DNA from: an uncultured Eubacteriales bacterium
Lineage (GTDB): Bacteria; Bacillota; Clostridia; Oscillospirales; CAG-272
NCBI GenBank assembly: GCA_900549725.1
Contig: URPL01000012.1
Location: 1 to 57,581 of the forward strand
Direction: 5' to 3'
Length of the DNA: 57,581 nucleotides
In this document: piece after piece, positions 24,584-33,579 of the stretch
How positions within the stretch are numbered: position 1 is the stretch's first letter
Layout: each line of letters opens with the position of its first letter
Position numbers and translations under genes: made by a program
Notes under the pieces: model-generated
The model's input: the letters and a program-made list of their open reading frames with translations, nothing else
Database searches by the model: none
What the model was told of the DNA's origin: nothing

Positions 24584-25378
24584 ATGACAAAAGAACTGTA
24601 TCTTCAAACATTTTACGGAATTCTGATTCCCTTTCTCGGCACCTCCCTCGGCGCAGGATGCGTGTTTTTTATGAAAAAAAGCATGAGCGAACGCATCTCG
24701 CGCAGCCTTGGCGGGTTTGCTGCCGGCGTGATGGTGGCTGCCTCGGTTTGGAGCCTGCTGATTCCGTCGATCGAGCAGGCACGGGATATGGGCAAGTGGT
24801 CGTTTGTGCCCGCGGCTGTCGGATTTTGGATCGGTATTCTGTTTTTGCTGCTGCTTGACCATGTGATCCCCCATCTGCATCGCAGCAGCGGCGAGGCGGA
24901 GGGACCGAAAACAAAGCTGCGCCGTACGACGATGATGGTGCTTGCCGTAACGCTGCACAATATTCCGGAGGGGATGGCGGTCGGCGTTGTCTATGCAGGA
25001 TATCTTTCAGGCAATATGCAGATCTCAACGGCAGGGGCGCTTGCACTCTCAATCGGCATTGCAATTCAGAATTTTCCGGAGGGAGCGATTATTTCCATGC
25101 CGCTGCGGGCGGAAGGCGCAAAAAAAGCAAAGGCTTTTTGGGGCGGCATTCTCTCGGGAGTTGTTGAGCCGATCGGCGCGGTTTTGACCGTGCTTGCCGC
25201 CCGCCTCGTGGTACCGGCGCTGCCGTATCTTCTCAGCTTTGCGGCGGGGGCAATGTTCTATGTTGTGGTGGAAGAGCTGGTGCCGGAGATGTCACGGGGG
25301 AAGCATTCCAATCTCGGTACGCTGTTTTTTGCAGTCGGCTTCAGCGTAATGATGATTTTGGATGTTGCACTCGGATAA
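24584..25378 (+). CDS. ZIP family metal transporter
   Basis: Inner-membrane importer of divalent metal (zinc, iron or manganese). The 264-residue product has about eight hydrophobic helices and the two ZIP metal-site helices: VTLHNIPEGMAVG (helix 4) and AIQNFPEGAIISMPL (helix 5). The loop between helices 3 and 4 holds a short His-containing segment HVIPHLHRSS. The start at 24584 has AAAGGA upstream. Its own promoter and a palindrome at the start site suggest regulation by metal. It is monocistronic. Confidence 0.92.
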   Translation: MTKELYLQTFYGILIPFLGTSLGAGCVFFMKKSMSERISRSLGGFAAGVMVAASVWSLLIPSIEQARDMGKWSFVPAAVGFWIGILFLLLLDHVIPHLHRSSGEAEGPKTKLRRTTMMVLAVTLHNIPEGMAVGVVYAGYLSGNMQISTAGALALSIGIAIQNFPEGAIISMPLRAEGAKKAKAFWGGILSGVVEPIGAVLTVLAARLVVPALPYLLSFAAGAMFYVVVEELVPEMSRGKHSNLGTLFFAVGFSVMMILDVALG

Positions 25379-25410
25379 CACCTCCGCCCGAAGCGCCAAA
25401 GACAACGGTA

Positions 25411-25455
25411 AAAAAAGCAATGAGAGTTGCGCAGGCAAACGCAACTCTCATTGCT
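25411..25455 (-). terminator. Terminator of tRNA-Gly(CCC)
   Basis: Perfect 16-bp arms (25416-25431 and 25440-25455), followed in the minus direction by a run of T. The plus-strand side lacks a T run but may still slow read-through from the ZIP gene. Confidence 0.9.
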
Positions 25456-25529
25456 TATAGTATGGAAAAGGAGTATGAATACGCCCGGATAAGGACGGAT
25501 CCACCATTAAAAAGCCCACGGACATGGGC

Positions 25530-25603
25530 TGGAGCGGATGACGGGAATCGAACCCGCGTAGCCAGCTTGGGAAGCTGGAACTCTGCCATTGAGTTACATC
25601 CGC
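25530..25603 (-). tRNA. tRNA-Gly (anticodon CCC)
   Basis: 74-base cloverleaf with encoded CCA. Acceptor GCGGATG/CATCCGC, anticodon arm CCAGC-TTCCCAA-GCTGG reading CCC, T arm GGGTTCGATTCCC. It has its own promoter and terminator. Confidence 0.97.
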
Positions 25604-25620
25604 ACTGGATTACAAACTTC

Positions 25621-25649
25621 ATTATAGCACAAAAGCAAGCGCTTTGCAA
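25621..25649 (-). promoter_or_regulatory. Sigma-A promoter of tRNA-Gly(CCC)
   Basis: Minus strand TTGCAA (25644-25649), a 17-base spacer, TATAAT (25621-25626). Confidence 0.85.
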
Positions 25650-25730
25650 TAGGTATTTTTTGAAAAATTCGATGAAAATTTGCCTTATTTTGTTAACGAT
25701 GTGCCTGCATTGCGTGAATTTATGAAAAGA

Positions 25731-25764
25731 AGCGGGCGGGAAACTCTTATGTTGCCCGCCCGCT
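25731..25764 (-). terminator. Terminator of the TetR-hydrolase-lipoprotein-protease operon
   Basis: 10-bp arms AGCGGGCGGG (25731-25740) and CCCGCCCGCT (25755-25764), followed on the minus strand by TCTTTTC, 50 bases after the protease stop. Confidence 0.8.
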
Positions 25765-25814
25765 TTCCGCGCGGCATTTTACAGTTAAGCCGCCGGAGCT
25801 GCGCCCGCCGATTT

Positions 25815-27656
25815 TTACGAAAATGCCTGTGCTGTCAGAATTGTGGAAATCGAACAAAGTTTTTGCTCTCCGTCTGTCACAATTAACTCAGCAGTATCCG
25901 AGACATAGCGCCGCCCGAAAATATCCGTAATGACAACGCAAATACGATATTCCCCGTTTGGAACCGTTTCAACGGAAAATCGGTCATTCGGCGTGCAATA
26001 AAAATTTGCGCCGCTGCACAGCTGCGTCCTTCCGTTTGCAAGCAGTTCATAAAACAAAATGCCGATTTGCGAATTGACTGAAATCGAGTGAAGCCGCTCG
26101 CTGCTCTGCCCGTGCGCCGTCGGCAAAAAACCAAGCGTTTCGAATTTACGCGATGCAAGATCATAAAGAAAGCGCACAGAGCCCTCTTCCCCGTTCAGGC
26201 TGCACGTTGCGGCAAAATAGGTCTGCGTGCCGACGCGGTCGATCGGATAACAACAGACAAAAATATTGCCGCAGGACACCCATTTCGCACCAAAGGAGGT
26301 TGTATAACCGCCTTCGCCGTCGTCCTCTATATCCGTATCGGCACCATAGGAAATCCAGCGAGAATAGCCGTCTGCTCTTGTATAGTAATAAAATGCACGG
26401 TATTCTACGCTTTGGATATATTTAAGAGATTCCGAAGACAAAGAAACATGCAGCTCTCCGTCCCGCTCACTTCCGCTGTCAATAAAGCGAATCAGCCCCT
26501 GCGGGCTCACACCGACATAGTTGCCGACCAAAAAATCACGGTATTTCCCCTTTGGCAGGCGCCCCAGATATGCAGTCAGACGCCCGATGCCGGACAACGG
26601 ATAATACAGGCTCACTCCGCAGGCACTCTCTTTATAAGCACCGTTTTTCGCCGTGACATACTTTGCGAGAACATCGAGCAGAGGCTGCGCTCCGGCGGCG
26701 CGCGCAAAATCACCGAGATCGATCATATCGGAATAGCCTTCGGCTTTGGTGTTAAAACCGAAGCTCATTGCGTCTCTTGCGGCTTCCGTCACGCTTTTCA
26801 GAGATTGCTCGGACATGGCGCATAGCCGTTCCGCAAAATCATCAAATGCATCATAGTGTTCCTTAATGCCGGAAAGATCGATGTGCGAAAGCGTATAAAA
26901 GCGATTTTCTGCCTTTTCGCATTTTTTTGCGAAAGCATCCAGCACCGTTTCGTAAAAACCATCACTGCCGATTGATTCAACAAGCGCCCTATAATCCCAA
27001 CCGCCCAGCGGCTCGATCTCCTGGCTTGCAATCATATGGTCCGCATATTGCGATGCCAAAACCACTGTTTCAAAATTAGCCGCAAGGCATACATCAAAGC
27101 CGAGCATCGCAAGGCGACGTCCTGTGCCGAGCGACTGCTGCAGCGCCTGCTCCAGCCGTTGCGCGGTAAGACCGTCCATGCCGTAGTTTTCGTCCATGCA
27201 AAACGCGCCCGCGCTGCCGCTGCCGTGATCCCATAGAACAAGGCTTGTCTGTGCTGTGGGATACCGCTCCGTGCAGAACAAAAGGAAATCCCGCAGGGTA
27301 TCGCTTTTTCCCATATTTGCCTGTGGAAGCTTTTGCAATGTCTGCAGCTTCCCGTGTACAATTTCATACCGCATGATGCTGTCCGAGGGGATATCAAAGG
27401 AGCGCCACTGCGCCGCTCCGCCGGTTTGCAGGATGATTTTAGTCTGCTGCGGAATGTCAGCCGCAAGCAGTTCCGCAATATTTTGCCCTGCCGCACCGCG
27501 CTTGCTTTCAAGATCGCTGCCGCACATGTAGATACACAAAAGCTGCTCTGCCGTCACATCGGCGGGGGAATTCTTCCCCCGCCCAAGACACGACAAAAAC
27601 GAAACGCATGTGCAAATACAGCATAAAACGGCAAAAAGCCGGTTCCGTTTTTTCAT
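25815..27656 (-). CDS. Clostripain-like secreted cysteine peptidase (C11 family)
   Basis: Probable extracytoplasmic protease cutting after basic residues, as in clostripain. The 613-residue precursor starts with a signal or anchor segment (LFAVLCCICTCVSFLSCLG); the lipobox-like FLSC is weak, so lipid attachment is uncertain. Catalytic residues are His144 in SLVLWDHGSG and Cys190 in LGFDVCLAANFE, the standard C11 dyad. The N-terminal LLCIYMCGSDLES and IASQEIEPLGGWDY are also typical. The C-terminal 250 residues are beta-rich and may be a substrate or surface-binding module. It is the last gene of the TetR-headed operon, 11 bases after the lipoprotein gene. Confidence 0.88.
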   Translation of the reverse strand: MKKRNRLFAVLCCICTCVSFLSCLGRGKNSPADVTAEQLLCIYMCGSDLESKRGAAGQNIAELLAADIPQQTKIILQTGGAAQWRSFDIPSDSIMRYEIVHGKLQTLQKLPQANMGKSDTLRDFLLFCTERYPTAQTSLVLWDHGSGSAGAFCMDENYGMDGLTAQRLEQALQQSLGTGRRLAMLGFDVCLAANFETVVLASQYADHMIASQEIEPLGGWDYRALVESIGSDGFYETVLDAFAKKCEKAENRFYTLSHIDLSGIKEHYDAFDDFAERLCAMSEQSLKSVTEAARDAMSFGFNTKAEGYSDMIDLGDFARAAGAQPLLDVLAKYVTAKNGAYKESACGVSLYYPLSGIGRLTAYLGRLPKGKYRDFLVGNYVGVSPQGLIRFIDSGSERDGELHVSLSSESLKYIQSVEYRAFYYYTRADGYSRWISYGADTDIEDDGEGGYTTSFGAKWVSCGNIFVCCYPIDRVGTQTYFAATCSLNGEEGSVRFLYDLASRKFETLGFLPTAHGQSSERLHSISVNSQIGILFYELLANGRTQLCSGANFYCTPNDRFSVETVPNGEYRICVVITDIFGRRYVSDTAELIVTDGEQKLCSISTILTAQAFS

Positions 27657-27667
27657 CTTTTCAAAAA

Positions 27668-30166
27668 TCAGTTCACCACGCGGGAGGTTCCGTCAAACAC
27701 CAGCAGATAAAAACCAAAGGTGCTTGTCGGATCACAGTAAAATTTTAATTCGGAATCCACCGTGATATCCCCCGTCTTCAAATAGACATAGGTAACATTT
27801 TTCATCTTCACGGCATAGCCGTTATATTCTTCCCCAATTTCAAAATCATCATATCCCGTGATGACAAAATTGCTGTCGTCGATGCCGACCTTGCCGTCAA
27901 TAATCATGCTTCTGCCGAGCAGCGCATATTCCTTGTAAACCGCATCGGCGGAAATCACTGTATCCCCGGTCAGCCCGCGCAGTTTCATGCGCTCCTTGAA
28001 CGCCTGCTTTTCCGCGTCAGACAAATTGTTCCAAAAAAGCCGTGTTTTCATAGTCTGAAAAAACTTTTCGATTTCCTGCTTGGACGTCCCCTGCGCAAAC
28101 CATGTTTTTTCAAATGCGACACGCGGCGCGGGAGCCACATAGCAAACCGCCTTATTTGCTTCAATGCCGTCGCGGTATTCGTCGCCCGTGGTCAGGCTGA
28201 TTTCTTTTCTCGCAATTGCGGAAAGCGCGGGCGCATAATATTGCTTTGCAATGCTCTCAATGTAAGTATGGTCGATAGTAGGGTCGGAAGCACCATACAG
28301 CTGCATCAAAAGAATCATTGCATGGTCAACGGTGGAGCGCGCAATGGCACGATAGGCAGAGCGCGCCGGGAAAGAAGCCTTATCGAAATTATAAGAATAT
28401 ACGCAGAGCTGATCGTAGCGATCAAACGGGGATTCCGAGGCCGAGGTCAGCTGCACGCAAACCTTCTGCAGGGCTGCCTCCAGCTTATCCACCGATTTAT
28501 AAAAGCCTGAGAAGCTGTTGCGCAGCCCGCCCTTTTGCGCCTCCGTCTCCATCGCTTCGACCAGTAAATTACAGTAGGTAATCCATTCGTCCAAAAGCGC
28601 CTGTTCCTCTTCCGTCAAAAGCGCCCGCATTTCTTCATCGCTCATTCCTTCCCGATATCCGGAAAGAATCTTTTCGGTAATGCCATCCAGGCTTTTTGCC
28701 GGCGTTTTGCTTTTATCCACAAGCTTTTCTGTTGCATACTTGTAGTAATTATCAATCGTAGCAGCAGCAAGAGAGAGCTCTTTGATATTTGCGTTGAAAG
28801 CGTCCACCTCAGCACGAAGCTGGTTTTTTTCAACCTCCTTAAGCTCTTTGAACATCTGGTTCAGCTTCTGATTTTGCACATCCATCTGGCGGGAAATTGA
28901 ATCAAATTTTTCACAGATGATTTCAAGATCGGAAGGACCCGGGTCTCCGCGGTCCAGCACACCGAACAAATCCATCAGCCCATGCATCGTTGTAATTGCA
29001 CCGAACACAAGGTTTACCGCTGCGCCTGCCGGCGGAAATGCCACGCTGAGCACCTGCGTAATTCCCGAGCCCTGTACAATGGAGCAAAAGCTTGACAAAT
29101 CATCATAAAAATCAAGCCCGGAATAGCGGCCCATGTCATCCTGCGTAATATGACGCGAAAAGTCCGCATCCTCAGCCGGATTTTCTCCCCAGCGGCTTTG
29201 TATTGCTTCCTTTGAAATGGTAAAACCGACGGAAAGAGAGAGGCGATCCAGCGTGGTTTGCGCAGGCATCGCCGCAAGCACCGTTACAGTCCCGTCCTGC
29301 AAGGTTGCAGAGCGGATCTGCGCACCCGCCAGGTCTTGTGTAAGAGTGATCTGCTGCGCGGAAAAGCCGTCGGAGAAGGAACCGCTTTGCAGGGTCAGCA
29401 AAAAAGTGAGCAGCAATTCTTCATTTTCAATCTGCGCATAATCAAAATCGACAAAGAACGCCGCCTGCTCAAAATCAAGGCTCGCCCTGACTTCCTCTTT
29501 CACACCGAGCGCGGCGGCAGAGAGCGTCAGAATTTTGCGATTCAAGCGCGCGGCAGCCTCGTTTTTATCCGCCGCGCCCCCCTTGACCGTGATCGATATT
29601 GCCGTATCGCTTTCCCGTTGCACGCCAATCAGCTCCGTATCCGCAATCTGCACTGCATCCATACCGATCTCATCCGCAAGCACATATCCGCTGAATACCA
29701 AAGAAAAACGAGTCTGCTCGGCAGATACCGATAAGGAAGCCGCATCGGTATAAATCCCGGGCGCCGCAACCCCGACCGAAGCGAACAGCTCCGTCTGCGC
29801 ATCGGCGAATGCCCCCTTGCAAAATTGAATGCCGCCGTCAAGATAGGCTCCCGCCGCGCCGTCTTTTTGAATCTCGCCGTAAAGGCGCAGAGAAAGCTTC
29901 CGCTTTTCCGCTGAAACGATTTCAACGCGACGCCCTGCAAAAGAACCGAGCGGAACAAGCACCTCGAAGGTCATTTTCGGGTCGAAGCGAATCCCCTGCG
30001 CCTCAAATTCAAGCAGCGTTTCGCTTTGCATTGCGGGGACAATACTTTGCCTGCAAGTAACGCGCGGTTCTTTTTTTGTTTGATTTGCACACCCCGCCAG
30101 GGGAAACACAAGCAGCAGCGCACTCAAAAGCGCGCAAAGGAAACGAGTGCAATGTTGTTTTTTCAT
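27668..30166 (-). CDS. Large lipoprotein with hydrophobic hairpin and coiled coil, unknown function
   Basis: I do not recognise this 832-residue protein. It has a clear lipoprotein signal (LVFPLAGC, lipidated Cys26). Residues 30-330 are mostly beta-type with alternating hydrophobic strands. Residues 368-404 are strongly hydrophobic and Gly/Ala-rich (VLSVAFPPAGAAVNLVFGAI and on), directly followed by a long amphipathic coiled coil at 413-475 (EKFDSISRQMDVQNQKLNQM). A hydrophobic hairpin preceding such a coil recalls alpha-helical pore-forming toxins and insecticidal-type proteins, which is inference. The last 300 residues are helical, then a beta-rich tail. AAAGGAAC precedes the ATG. It is cotranscribed with the Ntn hydrolase and the protease. 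Confidence 0.8.
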   Translation of the reverse strand: MKKQHCTRFLCALLSALLLVFPLAGCANQTKKEPRVTCRQSIVPAMQSETLLEFEAQGIRFDPKMTFEVLVPLGSFAGRRVEIVSAEKRKLSLRLYGEIQKDGAAGAYLDGGIQFCKGAFADAQTELFASVGVAAPGIYTDAASLSVSAEQTRFSLVFSGYVLADEIGMDAVQIADTELIGVQRESDTAISITVKGGAADKNEAAARLNRKILTLSAAALGVKEEVRASLDFEQAAFFVDFDYAQIENEELLLTFLLTLQSGSFSDGFSAQQITLTQDLAGAQIRSATLQDGTVTVLAAMPAQTTLDRLSLSVGFTISKEAIQSRWGENPAEDADFSRHITQDDMGRYSGLDFYDDLSSFCSIVQGSGITQVLSVAFPPAGAAVNLVFGAITTMHGLMDLFGVLDRGDPGPSDLEIICEKFDSISRQMDVQNQKLNQMFKELKEVEKNQLRAEVDAFNANIKELSLAAATIDNYYKYATEKLVDKSKTPAKSLDGITEKILSGYREGMSDEEMRALLTEEEQALLDEWITYCNLLVEAMETEAQKGGLRNSFSGFYKSVDKLEAALQKVCVQLTSASESPFDRYDQLCVYSYNFDKASFPARSAYRAIARSTVDHAMILLMQLYGASDPTIDHTYIESIAKQYYAPALSAIARKEISLTTGDEYRDGIEANKAVCYVAPAPRVAFEKTWFAQGTSKQEIEKFFQTMKTRLFWNNLSDAEKQAFKERMKLRGLTGDTVISADAVYKEYALLGRSMIIDGKVGIDDSNFVITGYDDFEIGEEYNGYAVKMKNVTYVYLKTGDITVDSELKFYCDPTSTFGFYLLVFDGTSRVVN

Positions 30167-30215
30167 AACCTCAGGTTCCTTTCGAATCTGTTTTTGGGGA
30201 GGGCTGCTCCGGGAG

Positions 30216-31325
30216 TTATTCCGCCCGGGTTACGGTATTCTCGGAAAGCGAATATGCAAACCGATCCTGCCAATGACGGCGCAGGGTAACTTCCAGTGTC
30301 CCGTTTGTATTGAAAAAGTGGATGGACCATTGCGTGTTGCTTGTAATATCTTTTGGGTTCGGTTCCTGCGAGGACGCTCTGAGCGCTGCCCAAACCGTCT
30401 CAGACGAAGGCCTCGGCTGTTCGGCAAGCACATCAAGCACCGCGTCATACCTCTCTTTTCCGTGACCGTAAATGCCGTTTTTTTGATTCGGCAAAACGCG
30501 GTCTTTATAAAGAATAAAGAAATTAGTCACCGCCTCGCTCGGGGTTGCAACCAGCGTTCTCGCTTCGCTCTCACAATCATATTCAATTACTCTGCCATCA
30601 CCCGCAGCATCCGTAATATAAAAATGGTAATCCCTGCCGGAGGTCGCAAGCATGTCATATTCACCGAGCAGCGCAACCGCCTCTGCGGTGCTTGCCGCGC
30701 GGTCAAGCACAAGGCGGATGGCAAGCGTTGTAAAAATGGTGGGCTTGCCGTTTTTTTGATGTGTCGGTGCGCTGTCGAGCGTCAGGACGGCAATGGAAAC
30801 GCCTTTTTCATTCATTCCGTCCAGGCAGATAAACGGCGCAGTCAGCGCTGCAATTTTTTGCTTTCTGCTCTGCTCCGGTGTGTTTGCCGAAACATTGTCC
30901 AGCGCCGCAAATGCGACAGAACGGTATCCGTCCTTCGGCGCGCAATAGACAAGCATTGCGGAGGTATCGTTTTTGAAATCGTAGTTGCGCCCCATGTGCA
31001 CGCCGGATTCCGTATCCCGCACGGTAAATGCCGTGCATCCGAAGGCCGGCGCCTTCAGCTTTACGGGCAAAAGCGGCAGGGCTTCTTTGAGAACTGTGTC
31101 AATCATGGCCTGATCATCGTCGATTCCGCGCGCGATCATCCGCTCAATGCTGTAATCATAGCAAACATTCATGCGGTAGAGATTGTATCCGTCCTCATAT
31201 GCGCTGAGCTGTTCAACGCTTGCAAGCGTGCGCAGCCGCGAAGCATAAAAAACGGCAAATGCCGCAGCGCAGGCAAGCACAATGCAAAGCAAAACCGCCA
31301 AAACAATCCGAATGACTTTTTTCAT
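30216..31325 (-). CDS. Membrane-anchored Ntn hydrolase, choloylglycine hydrolase/AAT-like
   Basis: Likely hydrolyses a linear amide bond, as bile salt hydrolase, penicillin V acylase and acyl-CoA:6-APA acyltransferase relatives do. The 369-residue product has one N-terminal membrane helix (residues 4-27) and then the catalytic domain outside. The nucleophile is most likely Cys97 in AFGCTAF; the downstream GRNYDF (112-117) and GMNEKGVSIA are family hallmarks. Because Cys97 is internal, activity would need cleavage between Gly96 and Cys97, as in the self-processing AAT type. The start at 31325 has GGGAGG and overlaps the tetR stop region. The substrate is unknown. Confidence 0.82.
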   Translation of the reverse strand: MKKVIRIVLAVLLCIVLACAAAFAVFYASRLRTLASVEQLSAYEDGYNLYRMNVCYDYSIERMIARGIDDDQAMIDTVLKEALPLLPVKLKAPAFGCTAFTVRDTESGVHMGRNYDFKNDTSAMLVYCAPKDGYRSVAFAALDNVSANTPEQSRKQKIAALTAPFICLDGMNEKGVSIAVLTLDSAPTHQKNGKPTIFTTLAIRLVLDRAASTAEAVALLGEYDMLATSGRDYHFYITDAAGDGRVIEYDCESEARTLVATPSEAVTNFFILYKDRVLPNQKNGIYGHGKERYDAVLDVLAEQPRPSSETVWAALRASSQEPNPKDITSNTQWSIHFFNTNGTLEVTLRRHWQDRFAYSLSENTVTRAE

Positions 31326-31338
31326 GTCCGCCTCCCTA

Positions 31339-31965
31339 TTATTTTTTTGATTCGTCCTGCGCACACGCATCCGCCGCCTCTTTGGCGGCAGGATGATACT
31401 TGTTCATAAACAGCGCCACCCCCTCTTTTAAGATCTCGATCTGGCTTTTGAGATAATATTCATCCTCAAACATGGCATAGTGCACGCATGCGCGGACGAA
31501 CACAAAAATCAGCGGCGTGATCACCGTATACGGAATGCCGATCTTCCCCTCAAGTTTCTTGGCATATGCGGTATACCGCTCATTGACGCCGTCGAAAAAC
31601 TTTTTGCCGTATTCAATATATTTCGGGTGCGTATAGATCTGATACATCAGCCGATATTTTTTGCCGTGCTCCTTCGCAGTCCAATACGGCACCTCCTCCA
31701 AAAAGCGCATGACATCATGCGGGTCAGTCGGTGCCTTCTGCATAAAATCGTCCTCCACGCGGGACATGCAAAATTCCGTGGATTCAATGATCAGAGCATC
31801 CAGATCTTTAAAATAAACATAAAGATTGCCCGGTGTGCAGCCCGCCGCCTCGGCAAGGGCTTTAATGCCGGTTCCCGTTAAGCCATGCTCCGCATAGCAC
31901 TCAAAGCATTTTTGCATCAATGCTTCTTTTTTTGCGCGATACTGCGCTTCATTCCGCAAATGCAT
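31339..31965 (-). CDS. TetR family regulator of the hydrolase-lipoprotein-protease operon
   Basis: Probable autoregulated repressor. The 208-residue protein has a TetR HTH (KEALMQKCFECYAEHGLTGTG, then IKALAEAAGCTPGNLYVYFKDLDAL) and a helical ligand domain. GAGGAG precedes the ATG. It overlaps the downstream hydrolase gene start by 15 codon-scale bases at most, so the genes are coupled. A perfect inverted repeat lies between its promoter and start. The ligand is unknown; with an amide hydrolase in the operon, a conjugated host or microbial compound is a possibility only. Confidence 0.9.
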   Translation of the reverse strand: MHLRNEAQYRAKKEALMQKCFECYAEHGLTGTGIKALAEAAGCTPGNLYVYFKDLDALIIESTEFCMSRVEDDFMQKAPTDPHDVMRFLEEVPYWTAKEHGKKYRLMYQIYTHPKYIEYGKKFFDGVNERYTAYAKKLEGKIGIPYTVITPLIFVFVRACVHYAMFEDEYYLKSQIEILKEGVALFMNKYHPAAKEAADACAQDESKK

Positions 31966-31984
31966 TTTTATCTCCTCTTATCTG

Positions 31985-32002
31985 AATAACCATTTAGTTA
32001 TT
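31985..32002. promoter_or_regulatory. Putative TetR operator
   Basis: AATAAC-CATTTA-GTTATT gives perfect 6-bp arms (31985-31990, 31997-32002) just downstream of the -10 box of the tetR promoter. Confidence 0.6.
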
Positions 32003-32005
32003 ATC

Positions 32006-32034
32006 ATTTTATCACACGCCCGCCGAAAATGCAA
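32006..32034 (-). promoter_or_regulatory. Sigma-A promoter of the TetR-hydrolase operon
   Basis: Minus strand TTGCAT (32029-32034), a 17-base spacer, TAAAAT (32006-32011). Confidence 0.72.
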
Positions 32035-32167
32035 GACAATTCCGGCATTTTTTCGCAGTGTTTTTTCAAATCTGCACTGTAAAAATGCGAAAAACGCTTT
32101 GCCCCGCAATAAAACGGCTCCGACTCGGCAAAAATAAAATTATCCTTATCAAATTCGGAGAAAATTT

Positions 32168-33382
32168 ATGATACTTTGGGACATCCTGATTGCGCTCAGT
32201 GTGATTTTCACCGTGCTATCCCTGTGCGGCATCACACGGCATCTGTACGGCATTCTAAAAGACACCGCCTTGGCAAAGAGGCGTCCGTTTGCGCTTGCAG
32301 CGGCCTGCGCCATTTGTGTTCTCGGTGCCGCGGCGCTTTCTTTGACCCTGCTCGGCGCAGTGAACACGGCAGTCGTTATTTTACATTTTGGCGCTTTTCT
32401 GCTGGCGGCTGCCTGCCTTGTGCACCACTTTTTCAAAAAAGGAAACAAGCGGACGGCAAATGTCGCAGCGCTATGCCTTGCGCTTTTGTGCACGGTGGGG
32501 TATCTCGGCGCCGCTTATCGGAATTCCGCCGAAATCCGGAAAACGGAATATACCGTTTTCACGGAAAAAGCCGTACCGAAGCTGCGCATTGCTCTGTTTG
32601 CCGACGCGCATATCGGCGCGACCCTCGACGATGAAAAATTTTCTGCAATTGTTGAAAAAATCAATGCGCAGCAGCCCGACATCGTTTTAATAGCGGGCGA
32701 TTTTATCGATGAAAATACTGCGGTCGAAGAGGTTACGGCGGCATGTGCCGCCCTGCGCGGTTTTACGGCGCCGCTCGGAGTCTACTATGTGTTCGGAAAT
32801 CACGATACGGGCTTTTTTGAAAAAGAAAAGCAGCGGGAAAAAGTTCAGTTGCTGCGAAAAGGTCTGCAAAAGAGCGGCGTGCGCATTTTGGAGGATGCGG
32901 GTTATGCCCTTGAAAACGGCTATTATCTGCTCGGCAGAGCAGATGCCGGCAGCGAAGAAAACGACGCGCCGCGTGCCGATGCAAAAACGCTGCTGGAAAA
33001 AGCGCCGCCGGAATGCTATACTATTTTATTGGACCATCAGCCGACGGATTACAAAAAGGAAGCCGAGGCGGGAGCGGATCTGGTGCTTTCCGGGCACACG
33101 CACGGCGGCCAGCTTCTCCCCCTGCAGCTTGGCATGCGGCTGCTGCACGCAGGCGGCGTTGATCTTGTATACGGCATGAAAACGCTGGGCAACACCGCCT
33201 TTTGCGTAACCTCCGGGCTGAGCAGTTGGGGCATACGCTTTAAAAGCGGCTGCTTCTCCGAATATGTCATTCTCACAATCGAGCCGCAAAAAAAGCGTCA
33301 CCCTGCGTCGGGGCAGGCAATGCCCGACAAACAACCTCGCCCGCGCACAAGACACGATGTGTCGGCGCGGGCGATTTTTTGA
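32168..33382 (+). CDS. Membrane-anchored metallophosphoesterase
   Basis: Calcineurin-like phosphoesterase of the YaeI/YkuE type, probably acting on a lipid or nucleotide-derived phosphate at the outer membrane face. The 404-residue frame has about four N-terminal membrane helices (residues 1-120) and then the di-metal site: FADAHIGA, IAGDFIDEN, VFGNHDTG, and LSGHTHGGQ. CGGAG precedes the ATG. The last 30 codons (after TIEPQKK) read straight through an intrinsic terminator and look like translated non-coding sequence, so the natural stop may have been lost or lies in another frame after the A7 run near 33288. Confidence 0.88.
   Translation: MILWDILIALSVIFTVLSLCGITRHLYGILKDTALAKRRPFALAAACAICVLGAAALSLTLLGAVNTAVVILHFGAFLLAAACLVHHFFKKGNKRTANVAALCLALLCTVGYLGAAYRNSAEIRKTEYTVFTEKAVPKLRIALFADAHIGATLDDEKFSAIVEKINAQQPDIVLIAGDFIDENTAVEEVTAACAALRGFTAPLGVYYVFGNHDTGFFEKEKQREKVQLLRKGLQKSGVRILEDAGYALENGYYLLGRADAGSEENDAPRADAKTLLEKAPPECYTILLDHQPTDYKKEAEAGADLVLSGHTHGGQLLPLQLGMRLLHAGGVDLVYGMKTLGNTAFCVTSGLSSWGIRFKSGCFSEYVILTIEPQKKRHPASGQAMPDKQPRPRTRHDVSARAIF
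33337..33380 (+). terminator. Intrinsic terminator inside the phosphoesterase 3' end
   Basis: Outer arms TCGCCCGCGC (33337-33346) and GCGCGGGCGA (33365-33374), inner arms GACAC/GTGTC, then six T. The TGA of the long frame lies at its end. Confidence 0.92.
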
Positions 33383-33579
33383 TGCGGGAAGCTTAACCTG
33401 CAACGCTTTCTCTTACTGCTTTTCGAATTCTTTTGCAACATCCTGCAAAAGCAGACGGTTTTTGCAGGAATCCTTGCTTTACGCAACAAAGCAGCCTCTT
33501 CTCTCATCGCTCTTTTTTCCCGTTCTCTCATTCTATCTGTCCTAAATTCTTGAAGAGCTTCGAAAACGGAAAGCACGGC

